This document shows positions 1-8,227 of a DNA stretch of 64,000 nt, piece by piece (positions within the stretch are counted from its first letter, which is position 1; the number at the start of each line of letters is the position of its first letter). The stretch spans positions 1,612,001 to 1,676,000 of the forward strand of contig NZ_CP072801.1 of the NCBI RefSeq assembly GCF_017901135.1, given 5' to 3'. The stretch is from Thiothrix litoralis. Lineage in GTDB: Bacteria; Pseudomonadota; Gammaproteobacteria; Thiotrichales; Thiotrichaceae. Under the pieces are notes generated by a model. The model saw nothing but the letters and a program-made list of their open reading frames with translations, was not told where the DNA came from and made no database searches. Made by a program: the position numbers and the translations under genes.

Positions 1-1214
1 ATTGGTTGCCGATAGTGTTGTTGCTGGCTGCGGTGCTATTTGGATATAGCAGCGTGGTTGACAGTGCCTTTGAGGTATGGAAGCAGCAATTCCGTCAGGT
101 TGCCCTGTCGGAAGGCATTCACGCTGAAACCGTGGATAGGGCTTTAAGCGGCTTGCTGCCTGACAGCAAGGTACTGCGTCTGGAAGCTCACCAACCCGAA
201 TTTACCAAAACCGTGTGGGAATACCTAGAAACGGCAGCGTCACCCGAACGCATTGCCACTGGGCAAGCTATGCTGCGCGATTACGCTGACTTGTTACAAC
301 GCATCCACACCCAATACGGTGTGCAGCCTGAATATTTGTTAGCGATTTGGGGGCTGGAAAGCAATTTCGGCAACCATACCGGGCGTTACAGCATTGTGCG
401 CTCCCTAGCGACGCTGGCGTATGCGGGGGCTGTTGAGCGGCGTGATTTCTGGCAAAAACAGCTTGTGTCAGCGTTACGCATCCTGCAACAGGGTGATATG
501 TCGCCGGTTGCCATGCAGGGTTCGTGGGCTGGCGCAATTGGTCATACCCAATTTATCCCAACAACATTTGAAGCCTATGCTGTCGATTTTGATGGCGACG
601 GGCATCGTGATTTGGTGAACAGCATCCCGGATGCGCTGGCTTCCACCGCCAATTATCTGGCCAGTTCCGGTTGGGAACGTGACCAGCCGTGGGGCTTTGA
701 AGTGCGTTTGCCTGCTAATTTCGATTGGTCGAAAGCTGACCCGGATTATTGGTTGCCCATGAATATCTGGGGCATGGTCGGTGGCTTGACCACAGCACAA
801 GGGCAAGTGCTGGATGGCACGGGCGAAGGTTTCGTGTTGCTGCCCGCCGGTTATCGCGGCCCAGCTTTTTTGGCCTTACGGAATTTTCAGGCAATTCTCA
901 AATACAACAATGCCCAGAATTATGCGCTGGCAGTGGGCTATTTGGGCGATCGTATCCAAGGCAAGCCACCGCTAACAGCAGCTTGGCCGACGCAAGATAC
1001 CTCGCTGAGCCATGATCAAAAATCCGAGTTACAAGCCTTGCTCACGTCAGCGGGTTTTAATACTGACGGGGTAGATGGCAAGCTGGGGCCAAATACCCGT
1101 TCGGCTTTGCGGCGCTGGCAAGTCGAAGCCGGTTTCCCGGCTGACGGTTACGCCACGCTGCAACAGTTGGATGCGTTGCGCCAGCGCGTGGCTTCAGCTC
1201 CCCGCCAACCGTAA
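1..1214 (+). CDS. Lytic murein transglycosylase (MltB/SltB-like), 5' end probably outside the window
   Basis: Periplasmic enzyme that cleaves peptidoglycan glycan strands. A TTG at position 6 opens a 402-residue frame, but the frame stays open to the window edge, so the true start may lie upstream. The hydrophobic N-terminus (PIVLLLAAVLFGY) looks like a signal peptide. The SLT_2-type catalytic domain spans roughly residues 20-310 and has AIWGLESNFG, whose Glu is the expected catalytic acid, followed by AQGSWAGAIGHTQFIP-like core motifs (read here as MQGSWAGAIGHTQFIP). Residues about 335-395 (GVDGKLGPNTRSALRRWQ) form a PG_binding_1 domain. The gene converges on the SWIM protein gene and the two overlap by 21 bp at their 3' ends. 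Confidence 0.88.
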   Translation, partial: WLPIVLLLAAVLFGYSSVVDSAFEVWKQQFRQVALSEGIHAETVDRALSGLLPDSKVLRLEAHQPEFTKTVWEYLETAASPERIATGQAMLRDYADLLQRIHTQYGVQPEYLLAIWGLESNFGNHTGRYSIVRSLATLAYAGAVERRDFWQKQLVSALRILQQGDMSPVAMQGSWAGAIGHTQFIPTTFEAYAVDFDGDGHRDLVNSIPDALASTANYLASSGWERDQPWGFEVRLPANFDWSKADPDYWLPMNIWGMVGGLTTAQGQVLDGTGEGFVLLPAGYRGPAFLALRNFQAILKYNNAQNYALAVGYLGDRIQGKPPLTAAWPTQDTSLSHDQKSELQALLTSAGFNTDGVDGKLGPNTRSALRRWQVEAGFPADGYATLQQLDALRQRVASAPRQP

Positions 1215-2825
1215 CGCCAGCATGTGTTCGCAGGGCCCTTGGTTCAGCTTGTTCTGGATGTAAAAGTGGCAATGGCAGCTTGCCGCCACCAGGCGCATAT
1301 CCGCATCCAGAGTGATTTCGGGCTGGTAGGTTTGTGCATTATCCAGCACTTCCCCGCGTATCAATACCCGGTCATTCTGCTGCGCTTCCCGCGCCAGTAC
1401 CGTCACCAAATTGGCTAGCCGGAAATTGTCTGCTTTGGCTTCACGCTCATTGCTGAAACGCAGCTTATCCATCGGCAGCGGGTCTTTGCTGAGTTCACGG
1501 ATGCGGTACACATCGCTATCCATGTCATACAACACCCGCCCGTATTGCGAATAAATCCCCAAGGCTGATTTGACGGTCAGTAGATCCAGCCCCAAGCGTA
1601 GCGCCAGCGAAGTAGCACTTTCCTGCCAAGTGGTTTGCAAAGCTGCAAAGACGCGTTCCGCCGTGACGCTATCGACTTCGCCGCGTGGCGCCATCAGGTC
1701 GAAATTGCCCATGCGTGAAAAGTCATTGGCGCTCCAGCCCGACAAACCCAGCGTGAAGGTCATGTGTTCCATTTCCGCCACCCAAAAGCTCGGCAGGCCG
1801 GAACCCATCAAACTCACGCGGAAATGTTTCACGATCGGCAACAAGCGTTCCAGAATGAACAAGCGTCGCCGCCCCCAAATACGGATTTCCTGCGCGGTAT
1901 TGCCGCTGTAAAGACTGCGCGGACAGGTCAGGGTTTCGCCCCACGGGTCAAACTTCACCTGAATCGGTTGGTCAGGCGTCAGGCAGAAACGCAAGGAGCG
2001 TGGCCCACTTTTTTCCTTGTGGCGCTTTAAAAACAGCAGGATATTATACATATCCATCGGGTGCAGCGTGAATTCGGTAAACGGCAAACTCATGGCCGAG
2101 CTGACTTGCAGGAAACCGCGCACCCAACTGTCGGGCAGGTCAATCTTTTCTTCCTTGAAGTCGTCGCTCAACGCGGTCTGCACTTCAAAGCCGGAGGGGT
2201 CGATCACAAACTGGGTGCGTTTGTAATCACGGATTTTCTGGAATTCCTGATACAACTCGTGCGAATAGTCGATATTGGTCGTGCCATAAGCGTGTTCACG
2301 CACCTTATCGAACACCTCGTAACGGCAGCTTAATTTGCCGTAACTCGACTCATCCTGCGAGAAGCATTCAAAAAAGAGGCTGTCGGGGTGTACCGTAATC
2401 ACCGGGTCGAGTACAAACCACGCATCCCTGTCATTTTTGTACAAATACTGGAAATACTTGGAGCGGGCATTGTAGAACGGTGATAACGCGGCACTTTCGG
2501 CGTGTTGCACTTCGCGCATTTGCTGGCGTAACTCATCCAGTTGCGCTTTGACCTTGCCCTGTTGCGCCATGGCTTGCGCCAGAAACACGTCTTCCTGCTC
2601 TTTGAGCCATGCCTTGTAATCGGATTTATCCTTGGGCTGGAAAGCCATATCCGACACCACGACCTGATGCAGCGCGGACATCGCCTCGCGGAACGGGATA
2701 TGTTGCCCAAGGTCAGCGGCAAAAAATGTCGGGTTGCGCAACGCATCCGGCACGAATGACATGTTGGTTTCACGGCCGTTATTGGCGACTTGCGAATGAC
2801 CGTGGTATTTTCTGGAAAATTCCAT
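1194..2825 (-). CDS. SWIM zinc-finger protein, third gene of the retron operon
   Basis: A 543-residue protein with a C-terminal SWIM zinc finger: C517-x-C519-x12-C532-x-H534 fits the CxCxnCxH consensus, a nucleic-acid or protein binding module. The rest of the protein has no motif I can name; a winged-helix-like segment is possible. Its start codon shares one base with the stop of the WGR/HEAT gene (TGATG), indicating translational coupling. I recall that type XIII retrons in the Mestre et al. scheme carry an ARM/HEAT-repeat protein plus a winged-helix/SWIM protein, which matches this order. I infer that it is part of the retron effector; its biochemical activity is unknown to me. Confidence 0.8.
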   Translation of the reverse strand: MEFSRKYHGHSQVANNGRETNMSFVPDALRNPTFFAADLGQHIPFREAMSALHQVVVSDMAFQPKDKSDYKAWLKEQEDVFLAQAMAQQGKVKAQLDELRQQMREVQHAESAALSPFYNARSKYFQYLYKNDRDAWFVLDPVITVHPDSLFFECFSQDESSYGKLSCRYEVFDKVREHAYGTTNIDYSHELYQEFQKIRDYKRTQFVIDPSGFEVQTALSDDFKEEKIDLPDSWVRGFLQVSSAMSLPFTEFTLHPMDMYNILLFLKRHKEKSGPRSLRFCLTPDQPIQVKFDPWGETLTCPRSLYSGNTAQEIRIWGRRRLFILERLLPIVKHFRVSLMGSGLPSFWVAEMEHMTFTLGLSGWSANDFSRMGNFDLMAPRGEVDSVTAERVFAALQTTWQESATSLALRLGLDLLTVKSALGIYSQYGRVLYDMDSDVYRIRELSKDPLPMDKLRFSNEREAKADNFRLANLVTVLAREAQQNDRVLIRGEVLDNAQTYQPEITLDADMRLVAASCHCHFYIQNKLNQGPCEHMLALRLAGS

Positions 2826-5800
2826 CAGTAAGCCCTCACCGCTGGTGCGATTATCTGTACCGGGGTTTGCTGGATGCCGTAGCGGTTTTGCAATTCAAAC
2901 AAGGTTTTGATGTAACGCGATTTGTCGGCAATCACTCGGCTCAACGATTGGTCGCTGAACAAGGCCGCTACCATCCGCGCCACTTGCTCATCCTTGCCGG
3001 ATTCGGTAAACAGGAAGGCAATCACCCGGTCTTTTACCAAACGCCCGCGATTCACCTGCGACAGCACGGTATTGAAATAGCCTTGCAGCTTGAGGATCGT
3101 GTCCGGCTTATTGGCGGCGTATGCCTGCAAAAAGTTCGATACAAACAACTGCACGTTATTGGCGGGGTGCTGGCTCAATTGCAGCAAGTAGGTTTCCCCC
3201 TCACCTTGCTGGAAGCCACGTAACACTAGTTCGCGCCCGAATTGTTGCACGTCGTGATAGACCTGATCACACACCGCCACGACCCGTTCACTCGTCCAGA
3301 AATCGTCTGCAAAGCCGCTGAAGAACTGGATGGCTTGGGCGCGGGTATCCTCCCAGCGGTTATCCAGAATCCGCACCGCTTCTGCGAACTGTGCGGCAAC
3401 CCGTGCCGGATCAGCCTGTAAAGCTGTGATTGCCCACTCGCGCACTTGCAAGGTCGGGATTTTGCTCAACATCGCCAACTGCTTGACCGAAAACGCACTG
3501 GCAGGGTGTGCAGGCAAAATCAACGCCCCGGCACGTTCCGCCAACTTGCTTTTCGCGGTCAGCAAGCGCCATAACAGATTTTGGTCAATCTCGGCGTGGA
3601 TCGCTGCAACCGCTTGCACCAGCGCCAGCATGTCATCGCTGTAACCATCCACAGGTTCAGCCTTGAATAGCAGCGGCAAAATATGTGCGAAAATGTCTTT
3701 CTGGAAGGCGGCATCGTTGATGGACAGCGCCACCGTCCGCGCTCCACGGCGCAATTCAGCATTGTCAGATGTGAGTGCATTGAACAGCAGTACCCGGTAT
3801 TGCTGTTTCTCGGCATCACTGAGCTTGCTGATCAGGGCGATACCCAGGGCTTGCAATTCAGGTTCTGGGCGTGCCAGTAACAGCGGCAGCAACACATGAT
3901 TGCCGGGCATGGCGTACACATAATTTTTCGCGAACAGTTGCACATCAGCATGGGGCGAGAGCAACAGGTTCAGCAATAAATCAGGGCTTTCTGCGAAGTG
4001 TTCTGGCGTCAGGTTTGCCAACGCGTGATGGCGGATGCTGGCAAACTGGGCATTCAGCAGTGTGTAGACCACCTCGGTCTGCTGCAAAGCGTCACGCAAG
4101 TGTTCCAGCGCCAGCGTCGCAGTATTTTCATAGGGGCGCACCACCAGTTCCAGCCAAGTGGCTTGGGTTTGTTCCTGCAAAAACGCCGTTTGCGGCTGGA
4201 GGCGACGGTAGGCGAAATCATTCACCATCGCTGCCTTGCAATGACGCAAGATGTAGAGCAAATCCTGCCCCGCATACGCCCACAAGGTTGGGAAAGCTTC
4301 CGGCTGGTTGGCTTCGTTCTGGCGGTTTTCCTGCAAAAACCAAGTGCCTATGTAGTTTTGTCCGTAGCGTTGGCTGTGACGGTGCAGGATGAAATTCAGC
4401 GCCACCAGTTCGGGGAAGTAAAGCAGGTGCTTTTTCGGGGTATGTTGTGCCATTGGCGAGGCATCATCCGCCAGCACTAATATTTCCCGCGCTAGCCGCA
4501 GATAATCGTTGGGGGCGAATTTACCCAAGTTGCGCAAATGGCGCACGGTACGGCGACGCAAATACAGCTTGCTTTGGCGGGTGAATGCCGTGTTTTCGTC
4601 GCGCCATGCTTGCCGCCGCCCTTCATCCGGGGTGGTTTCCAGCCGATGATTCAGCACGGCAAGTGCTGCGTGGTCATCCAGAAACTCGGCCATTTTGTAA
4701 AGCTTGCGGAACGAGGCGGTAAACGATTGGTTCACCGGGGCATTCTGGATGGCGCGGAAAGCCAGCGCCCGTTTGTCCGGCTGGATGCTGGCCAGCGCGT
4801 ATAAGCCCACCACATGCTGGCTGTAATGTTCCAGCAACTGCTCTTTGGGTTGCAGGGCATCTTTGCGCAAATCGGCAAAGCGATCCATGAACAAGCGGCG
4901 GACGTGGTAATTGAGTGCAGTGTCATATTTACTGCGGATGGCATCGCTGACCTGATGCTGGTAGCCATAGAACCAGCGATTAGCCCTGATGGTCGGCACA
5001 ACCCGCTTGACCACATCATCGTAAGCCTCGTGGGTGTGCAGGATGGCATAGCATTGCTGCAAACGTTCGGCGAACACGGCTGACTGACGTTTGCTTTGCT
5101 GCTCGTAGTAGTTGATGACACGCTGCCACAAGCTGCTGATATTTTTCACTTTACCCGTGGCTTTCAGGGCGTTTTGCAGGTTGCGTTTGGCCTCACCCCA
5201 CAGGTATTGCACATTGCCTTCGTTGGCGCGGGCAATGTCGTAGGTATCATGTGCCAGCACGGTTTGCAGATTCATGCCTGCCAGCAGTTGCTGATACAGC
5301 TCGAAGTCGGCTTGGTATTCGCGCTGTTTCTGAGCCAGCAAGGCGTTATAGTGGTAACTCAGGACATCGGTAATGGCAGGTTCGAGTTTGGGCACGGCGG
5401 CCTTGCTTGCCTGAATTTTGGTATAGCTGACAGCATCAATGCGTTGCTGCATGAAATCCTGATCTGCATCTGTCAATACGGTTTGGCTGAGTGCCTGTTG
5501 GATGGCGTCGGTCAGCCCTTGCCAATGCAGTACTTGCTGGATGTATGCCCGATCTTCCTCATTCAAGCGGTCGAAAGACATGGTGGCGTAATGGTCAAAT
5601 GCCTGGATGGCTTCAATCGCTTGCAGCGCATCCAGCGTTTGGTCAAATGCTGGTAGGCAGTTTTCTGGTGCTTGCCCGAGGTGCAGGCAGGCGAACTGGT
5701 ACAGGTGCGCGGGCACTTTGTCCTGAAGCTGTTGCAAGATGGGCAGGGCGGCACTGTCACGGGTGCGTCCGGCTGCCCAAGCGATGGCGTAATAACACAT

Positions 5801-6322
5801 CGGGTCGTCTTTGGCTTTACTGGGCAAGTTATTGAGCAGCGCTTGCAGGGCAGGAATCAGTTCCGGGATGCGTAGTTCCCCAGCTTTCCACACGCTGCGG
5901 CTTAGGGAGTAGCCATCAATCAGACCGGCGCTGTCGAGGTGCTGGTCGCCTTCCGCAAATTTGTAGAGACGTTCCAGAATTTGCTGGTCGCGGCTTTGGG
6001 CTTTTTTGCCTTTGCGTGGGGCGGCTTCGGTTGGGGCGGCGGTGCTGGCACCGATGGTTTCGCCCGTGACCGGGTTGTAGCCGATCAGCACTTCATAGCC
6101 TTTGTTCATCTTGCTGACCAGCAAGCTATCGGCGACTTTTTTGGCTTTGGCGGCATCGACGGGGGCGGCGGTTTTACTGCCTTCGGTGCGTGGCTTGCCG
6201 GAACGTCCGTAGCGGAAATTAACCAGCAGGTTGCCCTCAGAAACTTCCACAATGTCCACTTCGTACACTTTGTCGGAAGCGCCATCCTGAAAGCGCAGGG
6301 TAGTACGTCGGATCAGATTCAT
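2825..6322 (-). CDS. WGR-domain protein with HEAT/ARM-like helical repeats, retron accessory gene
   Basis: A 1165-residue protein. Residues about 1-80 (RRTTLRFQDGASDKVYEVDI, then NFRYGRSGKP) form a WGR domain, a module known in PARP-type and bacterial proteins for contacting DNA ends. The remainder is almost all alpha-helical, with many Leu/Ala-rich helical pairs (for example LPALQALLNNLP, LLLSPHADVQLFAKNYV) typical of HEAT/ARM scaffolds. A lysine-rich linker (PRKGKKAQSRDQQ) follows the WGR domain. Its ATG overlaps the RT stop (ATGA, 6319-6322) and its stop overlaps the SWIM start, so the three genes are one translationally coupled unit. The WGR domain suggests that it senses the reverse-transcribed DNA or its ends; that is inference. 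Confidence 0.82.
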   Translation of the reverse strand: MNLIRRTTLRFQDGASDKVYEVDIVEVSEGNLLVNFRYGRSGKPRTEGSKTAAPVDAAKAKKVADSLLVSKMNKGYEVLIGYNPVTGETIGASTAAPTEAAPRKGKKAQSRDQQILERLYKFAEGDQHLDSAGLIDGYSLSRSVWKAGELRIPELIPALQALLNNLPSKAKDDPMCYYAIAWAAGRTRDSAALPILQQLQDKVPAHLYQFACLHLGQAPENCLPAFDQTLDALQAIEAIQAFDHYATMSFDRLNEEDRAYIQQVLHWQGLTDAIQQALSQTVLTDADQDFMQQRIDAVSYTKIQASKAAVPKLEPAITDVLSYHYNALLAQKQREYQADFELYQQLLAGMNLQTVLAHDTYDIARANEGNVQYLWGEAKRNLQNALKATGKVKNISSLWQRVINYYEQQSKRQSAVFAERLQQCYAILHTHEAYDDVVKRVVPTIRANRWFYGYQHQVSDAIRSKYDTALNYHVRRLFMDRFADLRKDALQPKEQLLEHYSQHVVGLYALASIQPDKRALAFRAIQNAPVNQSFTASFRKLYKMAEFLDDHAALAVLNHRLETTPDEGRRQAWRDENTAFTRQSKLYLRRRTVRHLRNLGKFAPNDYLRLAREILVLADDASPMAQHTPKKHLLYFPELVALNFILHRHSQRYGQNYIGTWFLQENRQNEANQPEAFPTLWAYAGQDLLYILRHCKAAMVNDFAYRRLQPQTAFLQEQTQATWLELVVRPYENTATLALEHLRDALQQTEVVYTLLNAQFASIRHHALANLTPEHFAESPDLLLNLLLSPHADVQLFAKNYVYAMPGNHVLLPLLLARPEPELQALGIALISKLSDAEKQQYRVLLFNALTSDNAELRRGARTVALSINDAAFQKDIFAHILPLLFKAEPVDGYSDDMLALVQAVAAIHAEIDQNLLWRLLTAKSKLAERAGALILPAHPASAFSVKQLAMLSKIPTLQVREWAITALQADPARVAAQFAEAVRILDNRWEDTRAQAIQFFSGFADDFWTSERVVAVCDQVYHDVQQFGRELVLRGFQQGEGETYLLQLSQHPANNVQLFVSNFLQAYAANKPDTILKLQGYFNTVLSQVNRGRLVKDRVIAFLFTESGKDEQVARMVAALFSDQSLSRVIADKSRYIKTLFELQNRYGIQQTPVQIIAPAVRAY

Positions 6323-7878
6323 GACTTACCTCCGATTATTTCTTGGACTTGCGGCAATACATCGCGGTGCTGGATCAGCTCATCCAGCGTTGGTGGTGGC
6401 TTGATGGGGGCAACGCGCATGGTGTCCAGCGGCAGTTTGCCTTGCGCGGCACGTTCGCGGAATTGGGTGTTGCTGAACTTCGTTGCTTGTTCGGGTTTGC
6501 CGTGCTTTTGCTGGATGGCGCTAATCTGTTCTAAAAACTGGCTGCCTTTTGCTGGGTTCACCATGCGCACGTAATGGGCATAGCTTTTGATATTGGAGAG
6601 CAGGTTGTAACCGTTGCCCCAGCTTTTACCGGCGTAACCATCCTTGTCGATCTGGAACAGCAGGGCGCGGAATTGCTTGAGCTTTTTGTTATCCAGCGAG
6701 AGGTGCTGGTTGACGACGATGCCGGTGACTTCCTGTTTGCTACCCTGTTTCATGATGCGGGTTTTGTCTGGGTGCAGGTGGAAACCTTCTGCGGTCACGG
6801 TAGCCTTGGTTGAATAGAGCAGGGCGGGGATAGCATCAGCCTGTGTGCCAGAAAAGGTCAAATCGTCGGCGTAACGGGTGTAGGCAAAGCCATGTTTGCT
6901 CGCCAGACCTTGCAGGCGTTTGTCCAGCGTGCGGCAAATCACGTTGCTCAGGGCAGGGCTGGTGGGTGCGCCTTGCGGCAGGCGGCGGCTGGTGCTGTTC
7001 AGGTAATAGCGTTGCCCATCCATTTCCACGGTTTGGGTATCGGCTTCGGAACACAGCAGCGCCAGCAGGGAGGCGACTTCGTGGTTATAGCCGAGTTGCG
7101 CGAAAGTGCCTTTGATACGCGGGTAGGTAACGGTGGGGAAAAAGTCTTTCAGATCGAGATTGATCACGACTTTTTGCGCCAGATGCGGCTGGGCATTGCT
7201 GACAATGCTGCGGCCTTTGACGAAACCGTGCGCCTGTTCGGTGAGTTCCAGCGGTTGCAGGATATTATCCAGCACCCAGTATTGCAGGCGTTTCAAACGC
7301 GGCATGGGGGCGGAAATCAGGCGTGTACCGCCGGATTTTTTCTGCATCGCGAAATGCTGGTAGTGGCAAACCCGCGAAACTTGATTGCTGTAGGTCAGAA
7401 AGCGCAATTCGTTGAGGGTAATGCCCATGCCTTCCGCGAGTTCGGCAGCATTGGAATAGACGGGTAGGCCAAGGCTGTGCAGGCGTTCCGCGTCTGACAC
7501 GTCAGCGGCGGCAGAGGGTTTGAACCCGGCAGCATCGCCAAGGTAGTGGATGTGGTTTTGCTGCTTTTCATGCCAAGCCTGTGCGCGATGGAAGCGGGTG
7601 ACTTCGCGTTTGACTTTGGTATCAATGCGTTGCTGGCGGGCGGCGGCCATGCGTTCTTGGTGAATCGCTTTGAGGGCAGCTTTAGGGTCGGTAATCTGGG
7701 CGGATAAGGCGTTGATCTGGCGTTGCAAATCGCCACGGCGTTTGATCAGGGATTCGGCCAGCGTTGGCTGTGCGTCTTCCTTCCAGTAACCCAGCCGTTT
7801 CATCTCGCTGAGGATAACTTCATCCTTGGAGGTTTCTTTGATCTTGTCATAGAGTTGCTGGCGGGTGAGTTGGCTCAT
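6319..7878 (-). CDS. Retron reverse transcriptase (type XIII-like)
   Basis: A 519-residue RT that should copy part of the adjacent msr-msd RNA into multicopy single-stranded DNA. Key blocks: NAQPH at 228-232 (the retron-specific NAxxH of region X), INLDLKDFFP at 239-248 with the first catalytic Asp, LPQGAPTSP at 300-308, YADD at 336-339 with the metal-binding Asp pair, and VTG at 384-386 (the retron region Y motif). QGxxTSP together with NAxxH and VTG separates it from group II intron and DGR enzymes. It is longer than the roughly 320-residue minimal retron RTs: about 165 residues, partly helical and charged, precede the fingers domain. A weak ribosome site (AGGGAC) lies about 10 nt before ATG 7878. 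Confidence 0.92.
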   Translation of the reverse strand: MSQLTRQQLYDKIKETSKDEVILSEMKRLGYWKEDAQPTLAESLIKRRGDLQRQINALSAQITDPKAALKAIHQERMAAARQQRIDTKVKREVTRFHRAQAWHEKQQNHIHYLGDAAGFKPSAAADVSDAERLHSLGLPVYSNAAELAEGMGITLNELRFLTYSNQVSRVCHYQHFAMQKKSGGTRLISAPMPRLKRLQYWVLDNILQPLELTEQAHGFVKGRSIVSNAQPHLAQKVVINLDLKDFFPTVTYPRIKGTFAQLGYNHEVASLLALLCSEADTQTVEMDGQRYYLNSTSRRLPQGAPTSPALSNVICRTLDKRLQGLASKHGFAYTRYADDLTFSGTQADAIPALLYSTKATVTAEGFHLHPDKTRIMKQGSKQEVTGIVVNQHLSLDNKKLKQFRALLFQIDKDGYAGKSWGNGYNLLSNIKSYAHYVRMVNPAKGSQFLEQISAIQQKHGKPEQATKFSNTQFRERAAQGKLPLDTMRVAPIKPPPTLDELIQHRDVLPQVQEIIGGKS

Positions 7879-7915
7879 GCAAGTCCCTGATTATTCGTTA
7901 TTGTTTTTAAAATAA

Positions 7916-7939
7916 ATAGCCGACCCTTGAGTCGGCTAT
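7916..7939 (-). terminator. Hairpin with U-rich tail between msr-msd and the RT start
   Basis: A perfect 9-bp stem (ATAGCCGAC, 7916-7924, against 7931-7939) with a 6-nt loop is followed on the minus strand by TTTATTTT. It sits between the predicted 3' end of the retron RNA (about 7944) and the RT start at 7878. It has the form of an intrinsic terminator or attenuator that would release the ncRNA and let only part of transcription reach the operon. It could alternatively be a 3'-end stabiliser or processing hairpin. Confidence 0.6.
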
Positions 7940-7943
7940 CGGT

Positions 7944-8151
7944 AGTAAATTACCTTCGTTCATCCAGAAGATCAGCTTGCTACACTCGATGCGGGGACGG
8001 ACTACTGTGCGATATTGGTTTCCTTAGAAACGCAATGCAATTCGCACAGTAGTCCAGTCCCCGCCCTAGTAAAGAGCAAGCTGATGTCGCTTTGAAAGGC
8101 TCTATACGCGAACAGCGATCCACTGTTCAAGTTGCAAGGGTTCATTTACTG
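7944..8151 (-). ncRNA. Retron msr-msd RNA gene
   Basis: On the minus strand, immediately upstream of the RT. A long hairpin has arms 7991-8012 and 8042-8064 (22 bp, one bulged base) and is extended inward by GTTTC/GAAAC and ATTG/CAAT. It is closed outward by a perfect 11-bp stem (7971-7981 with 8075-8085), giving an msd-like structure of about 115 nt. Upstream, 8110-8128 forms an 8-bp stem with a triloop, fitting an msr stem-loop. Candidate a1/a2 terminal repeats are AGTAAAT (8150-8144) and ATTTACT (7950-7944), 7 bp, extendable by GGT/ACC across a bulge. The predicted transcription start (about 8151) falls exactly before a1. The branching guanosine is not assigned. Confidence 0.8.
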
Positions 8152-8157
8152 AGGAGG

Positions 8158-8185
8158 ATTTTACTACACATCATCACTTGGTCAA
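8158..8185 (-). promoter_or_regulatory. Predicted sigma70 promoter of the retron RNA/operon
   Basis: On the minus strand, TTGACC (8185-8180) and TAAAAT (8163-8158) are separated by 16 bp. Each matches 5 of 6 consensus bases. The implied start near 8151 lies one base before the a1 repeat of the retron RNA, which supports both calls. Confidence 0.6.
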
Positions 8186-8227
8186 TTTTGGACTGATAAG
8201 CGGTGTTGGTTTATTGTGCGCAAGCTC

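Noticed and set aside
6319-7878. RT as a DGR or group II intron enzyme
   Set aside because: It has QGAPTSP rather than the DGR SQ motif, NAxxH and VTG retron signatures, and no intron maturase domain or template/variable repeat pair nearby.
8159-8167. Alternative a1/a2 pair GTAGTAAA (8167-8160) with TTTACTAC (7949-7942)
   Set aside because: An 8-bp match, but the upstream half overlaps the -10 box and lies before the predicted transcription start, so it would not be in the RNA. The 8150-8144/7950-7944 pair fits better.
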